This document shows, one piece after another, positions 42,431 to 50,738 of a DNA stretch of 64,000 bases; the stretch's first letter is position 1, and each line of letters opens with the position of its first letter. The stretch lies in NCBI GenBank assembly GCA_039798745.1, contig JBDKFK010000002.1, positions 43,436-107,435 of the forward strand, in the 5' to 3' direction. This stretch comes from JBDKFK01 sp039798745. GTDB lineage: Bacteria; Patescibacteriota; Microgenomatia; UBA1406; GWC2-37-13. Under the pieces are notes generated by a model that was not told where the DNA came from, did no database searches, and worked only from the letters and a program-made list of their open reading frames with translations. The translations under genes were made by a program, and so were the position numbers.

Positions 42431-43927
42431 ATGAAATACACCGGTATGAAAAGACTGCTATTATTGATATTAGTTTTTGTAGTGGCATTTTGTTCCGTCT
42501 TACCTCAATCTTCATCCCTCCAGGTGCACGCGGGTACTCTTACCGGCGCAAAAGATACCTTGTCAAACTCACGTTTTTCGTTTAGAGGACATGTGGGATC
42601 TGGGATTGCTTCAGGAGGAACAACAGTTACTATTGCCGCAAGTAGTAATCCGGATAATGACTTGCTTAATCTTTTTCCCCGTGATGTTGTTTGTTTCGCT
42701 GATGAAGGGTTGAACGGCTGCGCAAGCAACACAAGTTATACTATTGCTACAATCCCCTCTCAGAGTGGTCAGACAATGGCGTTGGCTTCGGCGTTAACCA
42801 CCGCACTGGATACTTCAAATATCGTCATTTCAACCCAGTCTGCCATCCACACAGTTACCTTTACTACTGCAAGCGCGGTAAACTCCGGAAGCGTACGCGT
42901 TATCATACCTGCGTTTACTACCTCCAGTACTACGACTATCGATGGGTTCCCTGATTTTGGTTCAAGTGTAAGCGGTTCTGGCTTCGATCTTAACGGCATA
43001 AACGGTTCACCCGGTACCTATATCACCTGCGCAGGTGGTTCGGTTACGTGGGGTACACCAACCGTTACACTGCCTGGAAGCAGCGGGTCAGGCGATCATG
43101 AGGTAAACTGTCCTTTTACTGGTACACTCAACTCATCCACTTCGGTCAGCATTACTGTTGGAACATCGGGAAAGAAGGTAATCAATCCGGCGCCTATAAC
43201 ATCGGGGCATACGCGTGGTACTTCGGATGTATATACTATTACTATTCGGGAACTCGATGGCTCAAGCAATGTTATAGATACAGCCGATGTGAAAGTGGCT
43301 CCGGTTGAAGGGGTGCTTGTAAGCGCCACAGTGGATACAAGTCTTACGTTCAGTATTACAGGGGTAGATACAACCTCTACCAGTACATGCGGAAGAACCG
43401 CAAGTGCGTCAACAGGCGCAGCTTCTACTTCGACTACAGTACCCTTTCATACAATCACTTCTTCGGACACTGCATACAATATGGCGCAACTTCTTACCGT
43501 GTCCACCAACTCGACAAGTGGATACGGTGTTACTGTTGAGGAGAACGCGGCCTTATCAATTGACGGCCTTGGTGTAACCACGATAGCCAATACAAGCTGT
43601 GGAGCTACACCCTGTACGTCAGGAGGCATAGCAGATCCAACACCACGTGATTGGATAACATACGGCACATACAGAGGTTTTGGCTACTCACTTGAAAATG
43701 TGAGCGGTTCCGACGCAAAGTTTCAGTATAGTGACTCCAGCCGTACATTTAATGCCGCACCGTTTTATGTTACAGGCGCAAGTACAGGCCCACCGGCAGT
43801 TATGAGCAACGGCGGATCAGTAAGTTCAAGTCAGGTGCGCGTGTGCTATCAGATCGTAGTCTCAGGTACTCAAACTGCAGGATACTACCTTAACAAGCTT
43901 ACCTATATTGCGACTCCGAACTTTTAA
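42431..43927 (+). CDS. Large secreted surface protein, Ser/Thr/Gly-rich
   Basis: A 498-aa exported protein. After a short start, a signal peptide (LLLLILVFVVAFCSVL) is followed by a beta-rich, Ser/Thr/Gly-rich ectodomain with scattered Cys (for example VCFADEGLNGCAS, YITCAGGS, CGRTA, TSCGATPCTSGG) and the C-terminal CYQIVVSGTQTAGYYLNKL. No catalytic motif and no C-terminal anchor. This type of protein, ending in an aromatic beta strand, looks like a surface-layer or pilin-like component (inference). ATG 42446 (MKRLLLL) is an alternative start. Base composition is GC-richer than the neighbouring glycosyltransferase. Confidence 0.75.
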   Translation: MKYTGMKRLLLLILVFVVAFCSVLPQSSSLQVHAGTLTGAKDTLSNSRFSFRGHVGSGIASGGTTVTIAASSNPDNDLLNLFPRDVVCFADEGLNGCASNTSYTIATIPSQSGQTMALASALTTALDTSNIVISTQSAIHTVTFTTASAVNSGSVRVIIPAFTTSSTTTIDGFPDFGSSVSGSGFDLNGINGSPGTYITCAGGSVTWGTPTVTLPGSSGSGDHEVNCPFTGTLNSSTSVSITVGTSGKKVINPAPITSGHTRGTSDVYTITIRELDGSSNVIDTADVKVAPVEGVLVSATVDTSLTFSITGVDTTSTSTCGRTASASTGAASTSTTVPFHTITSSDTAYNMAQLLTVSTNSTSGYGVTVEENAALSIDGLGVTTIANTSCGATPCTSGGIADPTPRDWITYGTYRGFGYSLENVSGSDAKFQYSDSSRTFNAAPFYVTGASTGPPAVMSNGGSVSSSQVRVCYQIVVSGTQTAGYYLNKLTYIATPNF

Positions 43928-43928
43928 T

Positions 43929-45308
43929 ATGCTATTATCGTTCACCTCTTTTGTTAAGAGGAATCGACTCATATTATGTAGCTTAAGTATTACCTTATTA
44001 TTTCTTTCAGCCGTCTGGCTACGTGGCGGTTTAGATAGTATTTTTTTGGATACTGATCTAGGAAGAGATCTTTCAGAACTCTCAAACATACAGAGACACC
44101 ATGTTGTTTGGTTAGGCCCACGTTTAAGTGTCGGTTTTCCTTCAAGCCCTATTTATTATTATTTGTTCTTTCCTGCGATACTTATAAGCCACTGGAATGC
44201 GAATGCGTTAATTATCGCAAATATACTCTTGGCATTATTCGCGCTTGGTGTGTACGGAGTCTTAGGCAAAAAGAAATGGGGTATGTTTACACTGGTCGCA
44301 ATACTGGTAACTGGATTAGCTCCGTTCTGGCGATCTTCGGCTATTCACCCGGGAAACGGTTTTACCTATATTTTTTGGTTATTCTTATCGCTTACTACCC
44401 TATGGTTTGAGCTACCTCTGTTTCTATCGGCACTATTAATGGGTCTGGCGATAGCACATCACCCGGCAGCTATATTTGGAGTTCTACTATTATTATATGA
44501 GTGGTGGATATATAAACATTCACTCAAAACGTTTGGACTCATGCTTATCGGTCTTATTCTCCCCTGGTTTCCTATCATAGCTTTTGAGGTAATAACCAAG
44601 GGTTTTCTTGTAAGAAGTTTCTTGGACAGTTTTTCTCATAATGGAACACTGGCTTTACATGTTTCGTTTATCAATCTGCATCAGATCGCAACTTTGGTTG
44701 GACTTGGAAATATTTTGAGCGTACTTATGTTAGTCATAGTCGGCTATGCATCTAAAGGACGAGTAAGAATGTGGCTCTATTCGGTAGTCCCATCACTGAT
44801 ATTTTTCATGGTAAGTCCAGCATTTCCCTTGCACTATTTATTGGGAATCAGCTGCATTCTAACATTCATCGCTATACAAGCTTTATCAGATGTGCCATGG
44901 GGTCGTGTTATCTTGGTTGGTTTACTTATTTGTTTTATCTTTCAGTCACTTATTCTTTCAAAGGCTCCCACTTCTACGCGATCTATTTCAAAAATAAATA
45001 ATGTAGTCGATACATTTATAAAGTCAGAAAAAGTACAAACAAATAATAAAATAGCCGTAGTAGCTATCCTAGGTCGCGATACATCGGTACCTCAAGCCGA
45101 TGACTATCGGTATTTTTTGCGTGTAAAAGGATATAACGTACTTGATGTTGTAGAGTATGCACAGGCCGATACATTACTCATGTTCGTTGAAGAGCCGCGG
45201 TTTGCCTGGCAAACATGGTCTTCCTGGGAAACAGATCAGTTCGGTTCACGAAAGATTACGTACAAGACAGTTATAGACGGAGTTACGATTGTCGAGTTCA
45301 AAAAATAA
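43929..45308 (+). CDS. PMT/ArnT-like membrane glycosyltransferase
   Basis: A 459-aa protein with about 10 hydrophobic helices and a soluble C-terminal tail. An Asp-rich loop after the first helix (DSIFLDTDLGRDLSELS) is where GT-C transferases hold their catalytic Asp, and FPSSPIYYYLFFP resembles the second conserved region. ATG 43929 lies 1 nt after the stop of the secreted protein gene, so it is translationally coupled and may glycosylate that product (inference). No Shine-Dalgarno. Confidence 0.75.
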   Translation: MLLSFTSFVKRNRLILCSLSITLLFLSAVWLRGGLDSIFLDTDLGRDLSELSNIQRHHVVWLGPRLSVGFPSSPIYYYLFFPAILISHWNANALIIANILLALFALGVYGVLGKKKWGMFTLVAILVTGLAPFWRSSAIHPGNGFTYIFWLFLSLTTLWFELPLFLSALLMGLAIAHHPAAIFGVLLLLYEWWIYKHSLKTFGLMLIGLILPWFPIIAFEVITKGFLVRSFLDSFSHNGTLALHVSFINLHQIATLVGLGNILSVLMLVIVGYASKGRVRMWLYSVVPSLIFFMVSPAFPLHYLLGISCILTFIAIQALSDVPWGRVILVGLLICFIFQSLILSKAPTSTRSISKINNVVDTFIKSEKVQTNNKIAVVAILGRDTSVPQADDYRYFLRVKGYNVLDVVEYAQADTLLMFVEEPRFAWQTWSSWETDQFGSRKITYKTVIDGVTIVEFKK

Positions 45309-45324
45309 CAAAGCTCTCCTATGC

Positions 45325-45412
45325 AGTCAGGCCTGCCCGGCGAAGTTCGCCCGAAAATATCGGGTTTACCCGACGAAGTTCGCCCGATTACTTCGGCGAA
45401 CGAAGTCGGGAT
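45325..45412. repeat. GC-rich imperfect palindromic repeat next to tRNA-Pro
   Basis: Two ~20-nt direct copies of a CCCGrCGAAGTTCGCCCGA-like unit (about 45340 and 45368) and an inverted copy near 45390-45410 (TTCGGCGAACGAAGTCGGG) overlap the 3' end of tRNA-Pro. The ~315-bp gap 45309-45624 otherwise holds the tRNA, a copy of the CCTCC repeat and a promoter-like box, with no ORF. Confidence 0.6.
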
Positions 45413-45479
45413 GGTGGGACTTGAACCCACGGCCTCAGCGTCCCGAACGCTGCGCTCTAGCCATCTGAGCTACATCCCG
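45406..45479 (-). tRNA. tRNA-Pro (anticodon CGG)
   Basis: On the minus strand: acceptor CGGGATG/CATCCCG (7 perfect pairs), D-arm GCTC...GAGC, anticodon arm CAGCG-TTCGGGA-CGCTG with anticodon CGG, and T-arm GTGGG-TTCAAGT-CCCAC, discriminator A. CCA not encoded. The GC-rich palindromic repeat overlaps its 3' end. Confidence 0.95.
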
Positions 45480-45535
45480 TAAGACATTACGTCTAATTTC
45501 TCCATTATATCAAATGAGGTTCATAATATATTATC

Positions 45536-45570
45536 AACCACCCCCTGCCCCCTCCTTAGTAAAGGAGGGG
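45536..45570. repeat. CCTCC palindromic repeat, copy 3
   Basis: Same ACCACCCC(C)TGCCCC outer part and CCCTCCTTAGTAAAGGAGGG inner palindrome as the copies at 9819-9958 and 49728-49762. It lies between tRNA-Pro and the Cys-rich cassette. Confidence 0.85.
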
Positions 45571-45624
45571 CATGTTAGTATGATATAATTCATACTGAAT
45601 TGTCATAGTTTGTGGAGGTGCGAG

Positions 45625-45909
45625 GTGTCTGACTATTGCCCCGATGCATACTGGCGCTGTCCTGTGCCAGAACATGTAATCCAACACATGAGCAAGCCGA
45701 CTCACTTATTCTGCATCACTTCTGTATTTTCACATATGGCCTGCGCCGCGTGCGGCAAAGCGAACCCTTACATGCATAAGGGATTCACCGTTTGTTGCGA
45801 GCAGCCTACCCGTCCGGTGATGAAGGAGTGCGGACAACCGCTTGTTTTCCACAGCGGTTTCGATGCAGATGATTTTATCCGTCCCCGAGTGATCGGTCCC
45901 CCTGACTAA
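45625..45909 (+). CDS. Small Cys-rich orphan protein
   Basis: A 94-aa protein starting at GTG 45625, preceded by GTGGAGGTG at normal spacing; a TTG at 45610 is possible but would overlap the RBS. It has nine Cys, including CAAC (about 43-46) and CC (about 60-61), suggesting zinc binding or disulfides, with a His-rich N-terminal half. No family recognised. Just upstream a palindrome GTATGATATAATTCATAC contains a TATAAT (about 45579-45596), and a perfect 15-bp terminator follows, so it is a self-contained cassette. Confidence 0.6.
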   Translation: MSDYCPDAYWRCPVPEHVIQHMSKPTHLFCITSVFSHMACAACGKANPYMHKGFTVCCEQPTRPVMKECGQPLVFHSGFDADDFIRPRVIGPPD

Positions 45910-45910
45910 C

Positions 45911-45957
45911 GCGCTTGGTATAAAGGTAACTCTTTATACCAAGCGCTCCTTTTTTTA
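45911..45957 (+). terminator. Strong intrinsic terminator
   Basis: A perfect 15-bp stem GCGCTTGGTATAAAG / CTTTATACCAAGCGC (45911-45946) with a 6-nt loop and then a run of seven T on the plus strand, ending the Cys-rich cassette. Confidence 0.92.
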
Positions 45958-46449
45958 ATGTTTACCTGTAGATGGTTTAATTTCAGTGTGTTTTTTTTGA
46001 GGCGCGTGTCTCGCTCCGCGGGCCGTTTTAGAAGTAATAGCTTCTACTTCCTCAGGTTGTGCGTTAAACCGTGCTTTCTCCTCATGATCTTTTCTAAATT
46101 GTTGTTCCCTACTCTGTTCCATTCGCTGACGTTCACCGATAGCGCTGTTACTGTCGTTATTAACCATCTGAAAAAGTCGTTGCTGTATTTTCACAGCTTC
46201 CTGTTCATCTCGTTTATGGTATGTTTCGGATAGTTTATTAATATTCAAGGGAGTGGCGTTCTGTTTTTTTACGCCTTCCGGTGTTGAAGCGTTTGAGTTT
46301 TCTATATTTCCGGTCTGAGGAGTGATCATTTCCTGTGCTATTTTCAGTGGGCTAAATGATCCCAATGCCTCTGCTGTGCTTTTGACTGTAGATTTACCGA
46401 GGCTTTTGAAGTTCTCAAAAAATTGTCCTGACAGGTTTCCTTTTGGCAT
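45955..46449 (-). CDS. Hypothetical Gln/Glu-rich protein
   Basis: A 164-aa hydrophilic protein I cannot name. The N-terminus (GNLSGQFFENFKSLGKSTVKSTAEALGSFSPLKIAQEM split around several Lys) could be amphipathic; the middle is a long charged helix (about 75-135, ERQRMEQSREQQFRKDHEEK), likely coiled coil; the tail is basic and low-complexity. No signal peptide. It lies 13 nt after the MIP18-type gene on the same strand. Proteins of this shape recur in reduced Patescibacteria genomes as hypothetical proteins (general knowledge, not tested). Confidence 0.55.
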   Translation of the reverse strand: MPKGNLSGQFFENFKSLGKSTVKSTAEALGSFSPLKIAQEMITPQTGNIENSNASTPEGVKKQNATPLNINKLSETYHKRDEQEAVKIQQRLFQMVNNDSNSAIGERQRMEQSREQQFRKDHEEKARFNAQPEEVEAITSKTARGARHAPQKKHTEIKPSTGKH

Positions 46450-46462
46450 ATATGATATAATA

Positions 46463-46765
46463 TTATATTCCTAACATTGCTTTTGCCCGCTCAGACATCT
46501 TTTCCATCGACCAGGGTGGATCAAACACAAGCTGCAGATCAACCTTATCATTATCAATGCCAAGTTCCTGCAGACTATTTTTCACTTCCTGCTCGATCTG
46601 AGAAAACAGCGGACATCCGATTGTGGTCAATGTCATAGTAATACTAACCTTATTGTCACCGATCGCGATGTTATATACAAGGCCAAGATCAACAATAGAT
46701 ATATTCAGTTCGGGATCAAGTACGTTCTCAAGTTGTTTCCTTACTTGTTCTTCGGTAATTTGCAT
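46463..46765 (-). CDS. MIP18/SufT-type Fe-S assembly protein (DUF59)
   Basis: A 100-aa protein with the MIP18 family signature: QLENVLDPELNISIVDLGLVYNI, then MTLTTIGCPLFSQIEQEV (conserved T-x-x-G-C-P Cys) and FDPPWSMEKMSERAKAMLGI (the D-P-P-W motif). Such proteins help mature iron-sulfur proteins. No other suf gene is in the window. It overlaps nothing and starts ~155 bp from the divergent RNase J gene. Confidence 0.92.
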   Translation of the reverse strand: MQITEEQVRKQLENVLDPELNISIVDLGLVYNIAIGDNKVSITMTLTTIGCPLFSQIEQEVKNSLQELGIDNDKVDLQLVFDPPWSMEKMSERAKAMLGI

Positions 46766-46882
46766 AGTATCCCTAGTATATCAAATGATATAATCAAGTA
46801 AGTTACAGAGAAGCAGGAAAAGGGTATCTGAAATACGTTATTTGTACCATGAGTACAAAAAACTGCTTCAGGTTCTCTTTTC

Positions 46883-46903
46883 AAGCTATATCGATAGCTT
46901 TTT
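46883..46903 (+). terminator. Terminator-like hairpin in the RNase J leader
   Basis: AAGCTAT (46883-46889) pairs with ATAGCTT (46894-46900) and is followed by TTT, only ~20 nt before the RNase J ATG. Further upstream TTGTAC/GTACAA can form another short hairpin. The arrangement looks like an attenuator for RNase J; RNA-degrading enzymes often control their own mRNA (inference). Confidence 0.4.
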
Positions 46904-46923
46904 ATTAATTTTAATTATTTTAT

Positions 46924-48606
46924 ATGGAAAAAGAAAACTATAAAGTACGTTTTATACCCATAGGCGGTGTAATTGGCGTCACTAAAAATATGTATGTGTA
47001 TGAGCTGTACAAAGATGATCAGCTCCAGGATATTCTTGTTATAGATTGTGGTATTGGATTCCCCGACGAGAAAGATCTCGGCGTGGATTTTGTCATACCT
47101 GACATCACGTACCTGTTAGATAAAGTAGACAAGATCAGAGCTATTCTTCTTACTCACGGACATGAAGACCACATATCTGCTCTCCCCTACCACTATCAGA
47201 AACTGGGAAGTCCTCCTATGTTTACGGCAAAACTGACCTCGCTTTTTATAGAGGGAAAATTCAAAGAGTTTAATCAGAAAGTAGATATTACCGTGGTTGA
47301 GGATGGAAAAGAATATACCTTTGGTGGTTTCAAAGCACAGTTCATAAACATGACTCATTCGATCCCGGATACCAAACATATTCTTATAAAAACTCCTATA
47401 GGCAATATTTATCACGGGCCCGACTTCAAACTCGATCTTACTCCCCCTTATGGCAATCCTCCAGATTTTTATCAGATCGCTAAAGCGGGACATGATGAAG
47501 TTCTCTGTCTCTTATCTGATTGTCTGGGTTCAGAGCGTGAAGGATTAACGTTGTCAGAGGCAGTTGTAGGACAAACCTTTGAAGATGAGATGAGAAAGAC
47601 AAAAGGCAAGTTTATCATGACTACCTTCTCCTCCAATATATCCCGTATACGGCAGTGTGTAGAAGCGGCTATCAAGTTTAATCGAAAAATCATATTCATG
47701 GGTCGCTCGATGAAAGACAATACAACAATCGCCAACGAAATTGGATACTTACCGATTCCATTTACATTGATAGGTAAAGAAGACGAAATCATGAACCTGC
47801 CACCCAACAAAGTATGTCTTATCGTTGCCGGTTCACAGGGCCAACACAACTCTGCTTTGTCAAAGATCGCCATGGGACAGAACAGATTTGCCAAGATTAA
47901 AAACGGTGATAAGGTTATATTCTCATCGGATCCAATCCCGGGTAACGAAAATGAGGTCTTTGCTGTTGTTGAGGATCTGGTTATGAAAGGCGCGGATGTA
48001 GTTTACAGTGACATTCAGGATCAGCTACATGCGTCAGGACACGGAAACCAGGAAGATATAAAATTACTCATACGCATGACAAATCCGAAATTCTTCATTC
48101 CTATTGGCGGTACTATACGTCATCAGAGACAGTATCAGAAACTGGCAGCAGAGCTGGGATACAACAAAGATACAGTTTTTATGCTTGCTGAGGGAGAATC
48201 AGTCTGGTTCCAGAAGAATGACGCGCATAAAGGTGAGTTCATTGAAACAAGAAATATCTTTGTTGATGCCTTTGGTGTGGGTGACGTAGGAACTATGGTA
48301 CTTAAGGACAGAAAAACATTGTCTTCTGAAGGAATAGTATTTGTTGTATTGTTATACGACAGGAAAAAACAACCTATCGGAAAACCAATCATAACATCCA
48401 GAGGTTTTGTGTTTGAAAAAGGTGAAGATAGATTGTTTGGCCAGGCACTCAAAGTGGCCGAGAAGGTTATGAAGGGTAAGCCGAAAGATAGTACTGCTTT
48501 AGACCTTATGACAATCCGCAAGAACGTAAGCGGAAGTTTAGAAGAATTCTTCTATAAGGAAAGAGGCAGATATCCGCTCGTAGTTGTCGAGACAATCGAG
48601 ATCTAA
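46924..48606 (+). CDS. rnj: Ribonuclease J
   Basis: A 560-aa metallo-beta-lactamase/beta-CASP RNase with endo- and 5'-3' exonuclease activity, central to mRNA decay and rRNA processing. Metal ligands are in LTHGHEDHISALP (HxHxDH), with MTHSIPDTKHILI and the GPDFKLD region; beta-CASP motifs follow (TTFSSNISRIRQ, MGRSMKDN, VAGSQGQHNSALSKIA, ASGHGNQEDIKLL). Full length, including the C-terminal domain. Its leader has a terminator-like hairpin. recR follows after 2 nt. Confidence 0.95.
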   Translation: MEKENYKVRFIPIGGVIGVTKNMYVYELYKDDQLQDILVIDCGIGFPDEKDLGVDFVIPDITYLLDKVDKIRAILLTHGHEDHISALPYHYQKLGSPPMFTAKLTSLFIEGKFKEFNQKVDITVVEDGKEYTFGGFKAQFINMTHSIPDTKHILIKTPIGNIYHGPDFKLDLTPPYGNPPDFYQIAKAGHDEVLCLLSDCLGSEREGLTLSEAVVGQTFEDEMRKTKGKFIMTTFSSNISRIRQCVEAAIKFNRKIIFMGRSMKDNTTIANEIGYLPIPFTLIGKEDEIMNLPPNKVCLIVAGSQGQHNSALSKIAMGQNRFAKIKNGDKVIFSSDPIPGNENEVFAVVEDLVMKGADVVYSDIQDQLHASGHGNQEDIKLLIRMTNPKFFIPIGGTIRHQRQYQKLAAELGYNKDTVFMLAEGESVWFQKNDAHKGEFIETRNIFVDAFGVGDVGTMVLKDRKTLSSEGIVFVVLLYDRKKQPIGKPIITSRGFVFEKGEDRLFGQALKVAEKVMKGKPKDSTALDLMTIRKNVSGSLEEFFYKERGRYPLVVVETIEI

Positions 48607-48608
48607 CT

Positions 48609-49232
48609 ATGAATACACTACCCACGAGCCTGAAACAGGTTGCGCTGTTTCTTGAACGACTTCCCGGAATAGGTGAAAAAACCGCCAACAGACTGGCTTT
48701 TTATCTTCTGCGAATGCCTGAGGAGGATTTGAAGGAGTTTTCACGTCATATGGCCAATCTCAAGGCGCGTACTAAACTGTGTAAGATATGCATGAATCTT
48801 ACCGAGGAGGAAATATGCGCTGTCTGTAACGATTCCAAACGCGATAAGAAGGTCATTACAGTTGTTGAAGACGTGCTTGATCTTCTTTCATTTGAAACGG
48901 GAAATATATTTGACGGTGTATATCATGTTCTTCATGGAAGAATCGATCCGCTCAATCACATTGGTCCGGACGACATTTATATTCCCAAGCTTCTGGATCG
49001 TATAACATCAGAGGGTGAAGAAGTTCAGGAAGTGATGCTTGCTACCAATCCAGACATGGAAGGAGAGGCGACCGCGATGTATATCCGTAAACGGCTTGAA
49101 GAACTCAAACTTAGTCGTAACCTGTCGTTTAAGATAACCCGACTAGGTTATGGTCTACCTATTGGTGGTAACCTAGAGTATGCCGACTATATGACTCTTC
49201 GCAAGGCCATAGAAAACAGGAATCAGTATTAA
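48609..49232 (+). CDS. recR: Recombination protein RecR
   Basis: A 207-aa RecR. The helix-hairpin-helix region LERLPGIGEKTANRLAFYLL, the zinc finger CKICMNL...ICAVC, the Toprim domain with VVEDVLDLLSFE and LATNPDMEGEATAMYI, and the C-terminal RLGYGLPIGGNLEYAD are all in place. Functions with RecO (and RecF) to load RecA at gaps. Follows RNase J by 2 nt; its stop overlaps the HAD gene's stop on the other strand by 4 nt. Confidence 0.96.
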   Translation: MNTLPTSLKQVALFLERLPGIGEKTANRLAFYLLRMPEEDLKEFSRHMANLKARTKLCKICMNLTEEEICAVCNDSKRDKKVITVVEDVLDLLSFETGNIFDGVYHVLHGRIDPLNHIGPDDIYIPKLLDRITSEGEEVQEVMLATNPDMEGEATAMYIRKRLEELKLSRNLSFKITRLGYGLPIGGNLEYADYMTLRKAIENRNQY

Positions 49233-49711
49233 GAAGGAAGTTCTTTTAAGAAGTCGTTTAGCTGTTTTTTTAGCGCGTCTATATTTTTATAGTGTACTGC
49301 ATGAAGACCGGCTTTTAGTGCAGCTTCAATATTTTGTGGGGCGTCATCTATAAATACAATTTCTTTCTCTCCTACTCCAATATCTTCAATGATAGTTTTG
49401 TAAGCCAGTGGATACTCCTTAGGTATTCCCATCTCAGATGCTGAGTATATTTTTTTGAATAATCCATCCAGCGTAGGTCGGATTTCGGGAGCGTTCTGAA
49501 TCGTGCCGGATGTAAACATATAAAGAGGCAGAAGAATTTTTAGTGATGTAAGATATTCCAGCATCGTCGGATCCATGGCAAACTCATTCGTAAAACTATA
49601 CCCGTGTAGCAGCGAGAGTTTTGTGTGAAGTTTATTAAGTTCGCCTTTGTAGAGATCATCTCGGGGAAATAGTATAACCCGTGCAAAATCAAAAAGGAGT
49701 GCTTTGATCAT
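49229..49711 (-). CDS. HAD-superfamily hydrolase-like protein
   Basis: A 160-aa HAD-like protein starting at ATG 49711 (MIKALLFDFARV). Motif I is LFDFARV: the nucleophile Asp is present but the second Asp is Ala, as in the YihX-like branch where this site is Gly. Motif II region FTSGTIQN, the Lys motif GIPKEYPLAY and motif IV FIDDAPQNIEAA are kept. Without the second Asp, simple phosphatase chemistry may be altered. Substrate unknown. Confidence 0.75.
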   Translation of the reverse strand: MIKALLFDFARVILFPRDDLYKGELNKLHTKLSLLHGYSFTNEFAMDPTMLEYLTSLKILLPLYMFTSGTIQNAPEIRPTLDGLFKKIYSASEMGIPKEYPLAYKTIIEDIGVGEKEIVFIDDAPQNIEAALKAGLHAVHYKNIDALKKQLNDFLKELPS

Positions 49712-49727
49712 AGAATGATTATAGCAC

Positions 49728-49762
49728 AACCACCCCCCGCCCCCTCCTTAGTAAAGGAGGGG
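49728..49762. repeat. CCTCC palindromic repeat, copy 4
   Basis: ACCACCCCCCGCCCC outer part with CCCTCCTTAGTAAAGGAGGG inner palindrome, between the HAD gene and prs, both on the minus strand. It may end prs transcripts. Confidence 0.85.
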
Positions 49763-49780
49763 AAAATAAACCTAGGTCTA

Positions 49781-50707
49781 TTATTCAAGTTCAGCTGCGA
49801 TAAGTGAGGCGATAGATACTTCCTCTAGCTTGGGGAAACGCTGATCGTCTCTTAGTGGTATGGTATTTGTCGTAAAGAATTTTTCGAGTTTTGAGTTCTG
49901 TAGTTTTTGAGGAGCGTCATGGGTGAAGTCATGATGGATTACTACGGAATATACTTTTGTTGCTCCCCGTTCGAGACATAGGTCTACGGCCGGAATTACG
50001 GTACTTCCTGAAACTACCATATCGTCTATAATAACCGCAATTTTACCTTTTACATCACCATAGAGGTCCATAGGCTTTGCCTGATGGGCTACATGTTGAT
50101 CTCTCTTTTTTTCTATAACACATTCTTTAAAATCATCGGTGCCATAGAAAGCGGTGCCAAAGTTGCGCACCTTCTCTACCGCGCCCTGATCCGGAGATAC
50201 TAACGCCACATCTTCGGGTTTAATCTTTATTTGATCGAAATATTTACGGAGGTGTTTTGCCATAAACGGCAGTGCTGACAGATTCTTAAATGGTACCGAA
50301 AACACACCGGCTGTCGCTTCATCATGAAGATCAAATGTATAGATTTTGGCGAATCCGAGTGTTTCAAGAAATTTCACTACTACGTTTGCCGAGACACACT
50401 CTCCCGGAAGATGCTGAATGTTCTGTTTTGCGTATCCAAAATAAGGGATAACACCGATCACTTTACGTGCTTCCTGTCTCCGGAGTGCGTCACAGAATAA
50501 GCAAAGCTCCATGAGATTGGTGTCTGTGGGATTTGTAGTCGGTTGTATCACTACGCAGTTCATATTACGGACATCCTCTTTTATAGTTACTTTTACTTCT
50601 GAGTTACCAAAACGAAGTACATCCGAGGCAGAAATCGGTACACTAACCAGCTCAGACACTTCACGCGCTAATTGAGGGTGGGCAGATCCGCTAAATAGTT
50701 TAAACAT
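49781..50707 (-). CDS. prs: Ribose-phosphate pyrophosphokinase, divergent
   Basis: A 308-aa PRPP synthetase homologue (ATG 50707, MFKLFSGS; the longer frame starts at a TTG). Fold landmarks are clear: GNSEVKVTIKEDVR, NLMELCLFCDALRR, VIPYFGYAKQN, FDLHDEATAGVF, VSPDQGAVEKVR and the PRPP-binding loop IIDDMVVSGSTV. Differences from typical enzymes: the ATP-binding YARQDR is YAKQNI, and the loop DDMIDTGGT is DDMVVSGST. PRPP is needed for nucleotide salvage. Probably active but with changed binding details. It precedes no other nucleotide gene here; ybaB lies upstream. Confidence 0.88.
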   Translation of the reverse strand: MFKLFSGSAHPQLAREVSELVSVPISASDVLRFGNSEVKVTIKEDVRNMNCVVIQPTTNPTDTNLMELCLFCDALRRQEARKVIGVIPYFGYAKQNIQHLPGECVSANVVVKFLETLGFAKIYTFDLHDEATAGVFSVPFKNLSALPFMAKHLRKYFDQIKIKPEDVALVSPDQGAVEKVRNFGTAFYGTDDFKECVIEKKRDQHVAHQAKPMDLYGDVKGKIAVIIDDMVVSGSTVIPAVDLCLERGATKVYSVVIHHDFTHDAPQKLQNSKLEKFFTTNTIPLRDDQRFPKLEEVSIASLIAAELE

Positions 50708-50738
50708 GATATTAGTGTGCAATAATTTTTGACTATTA

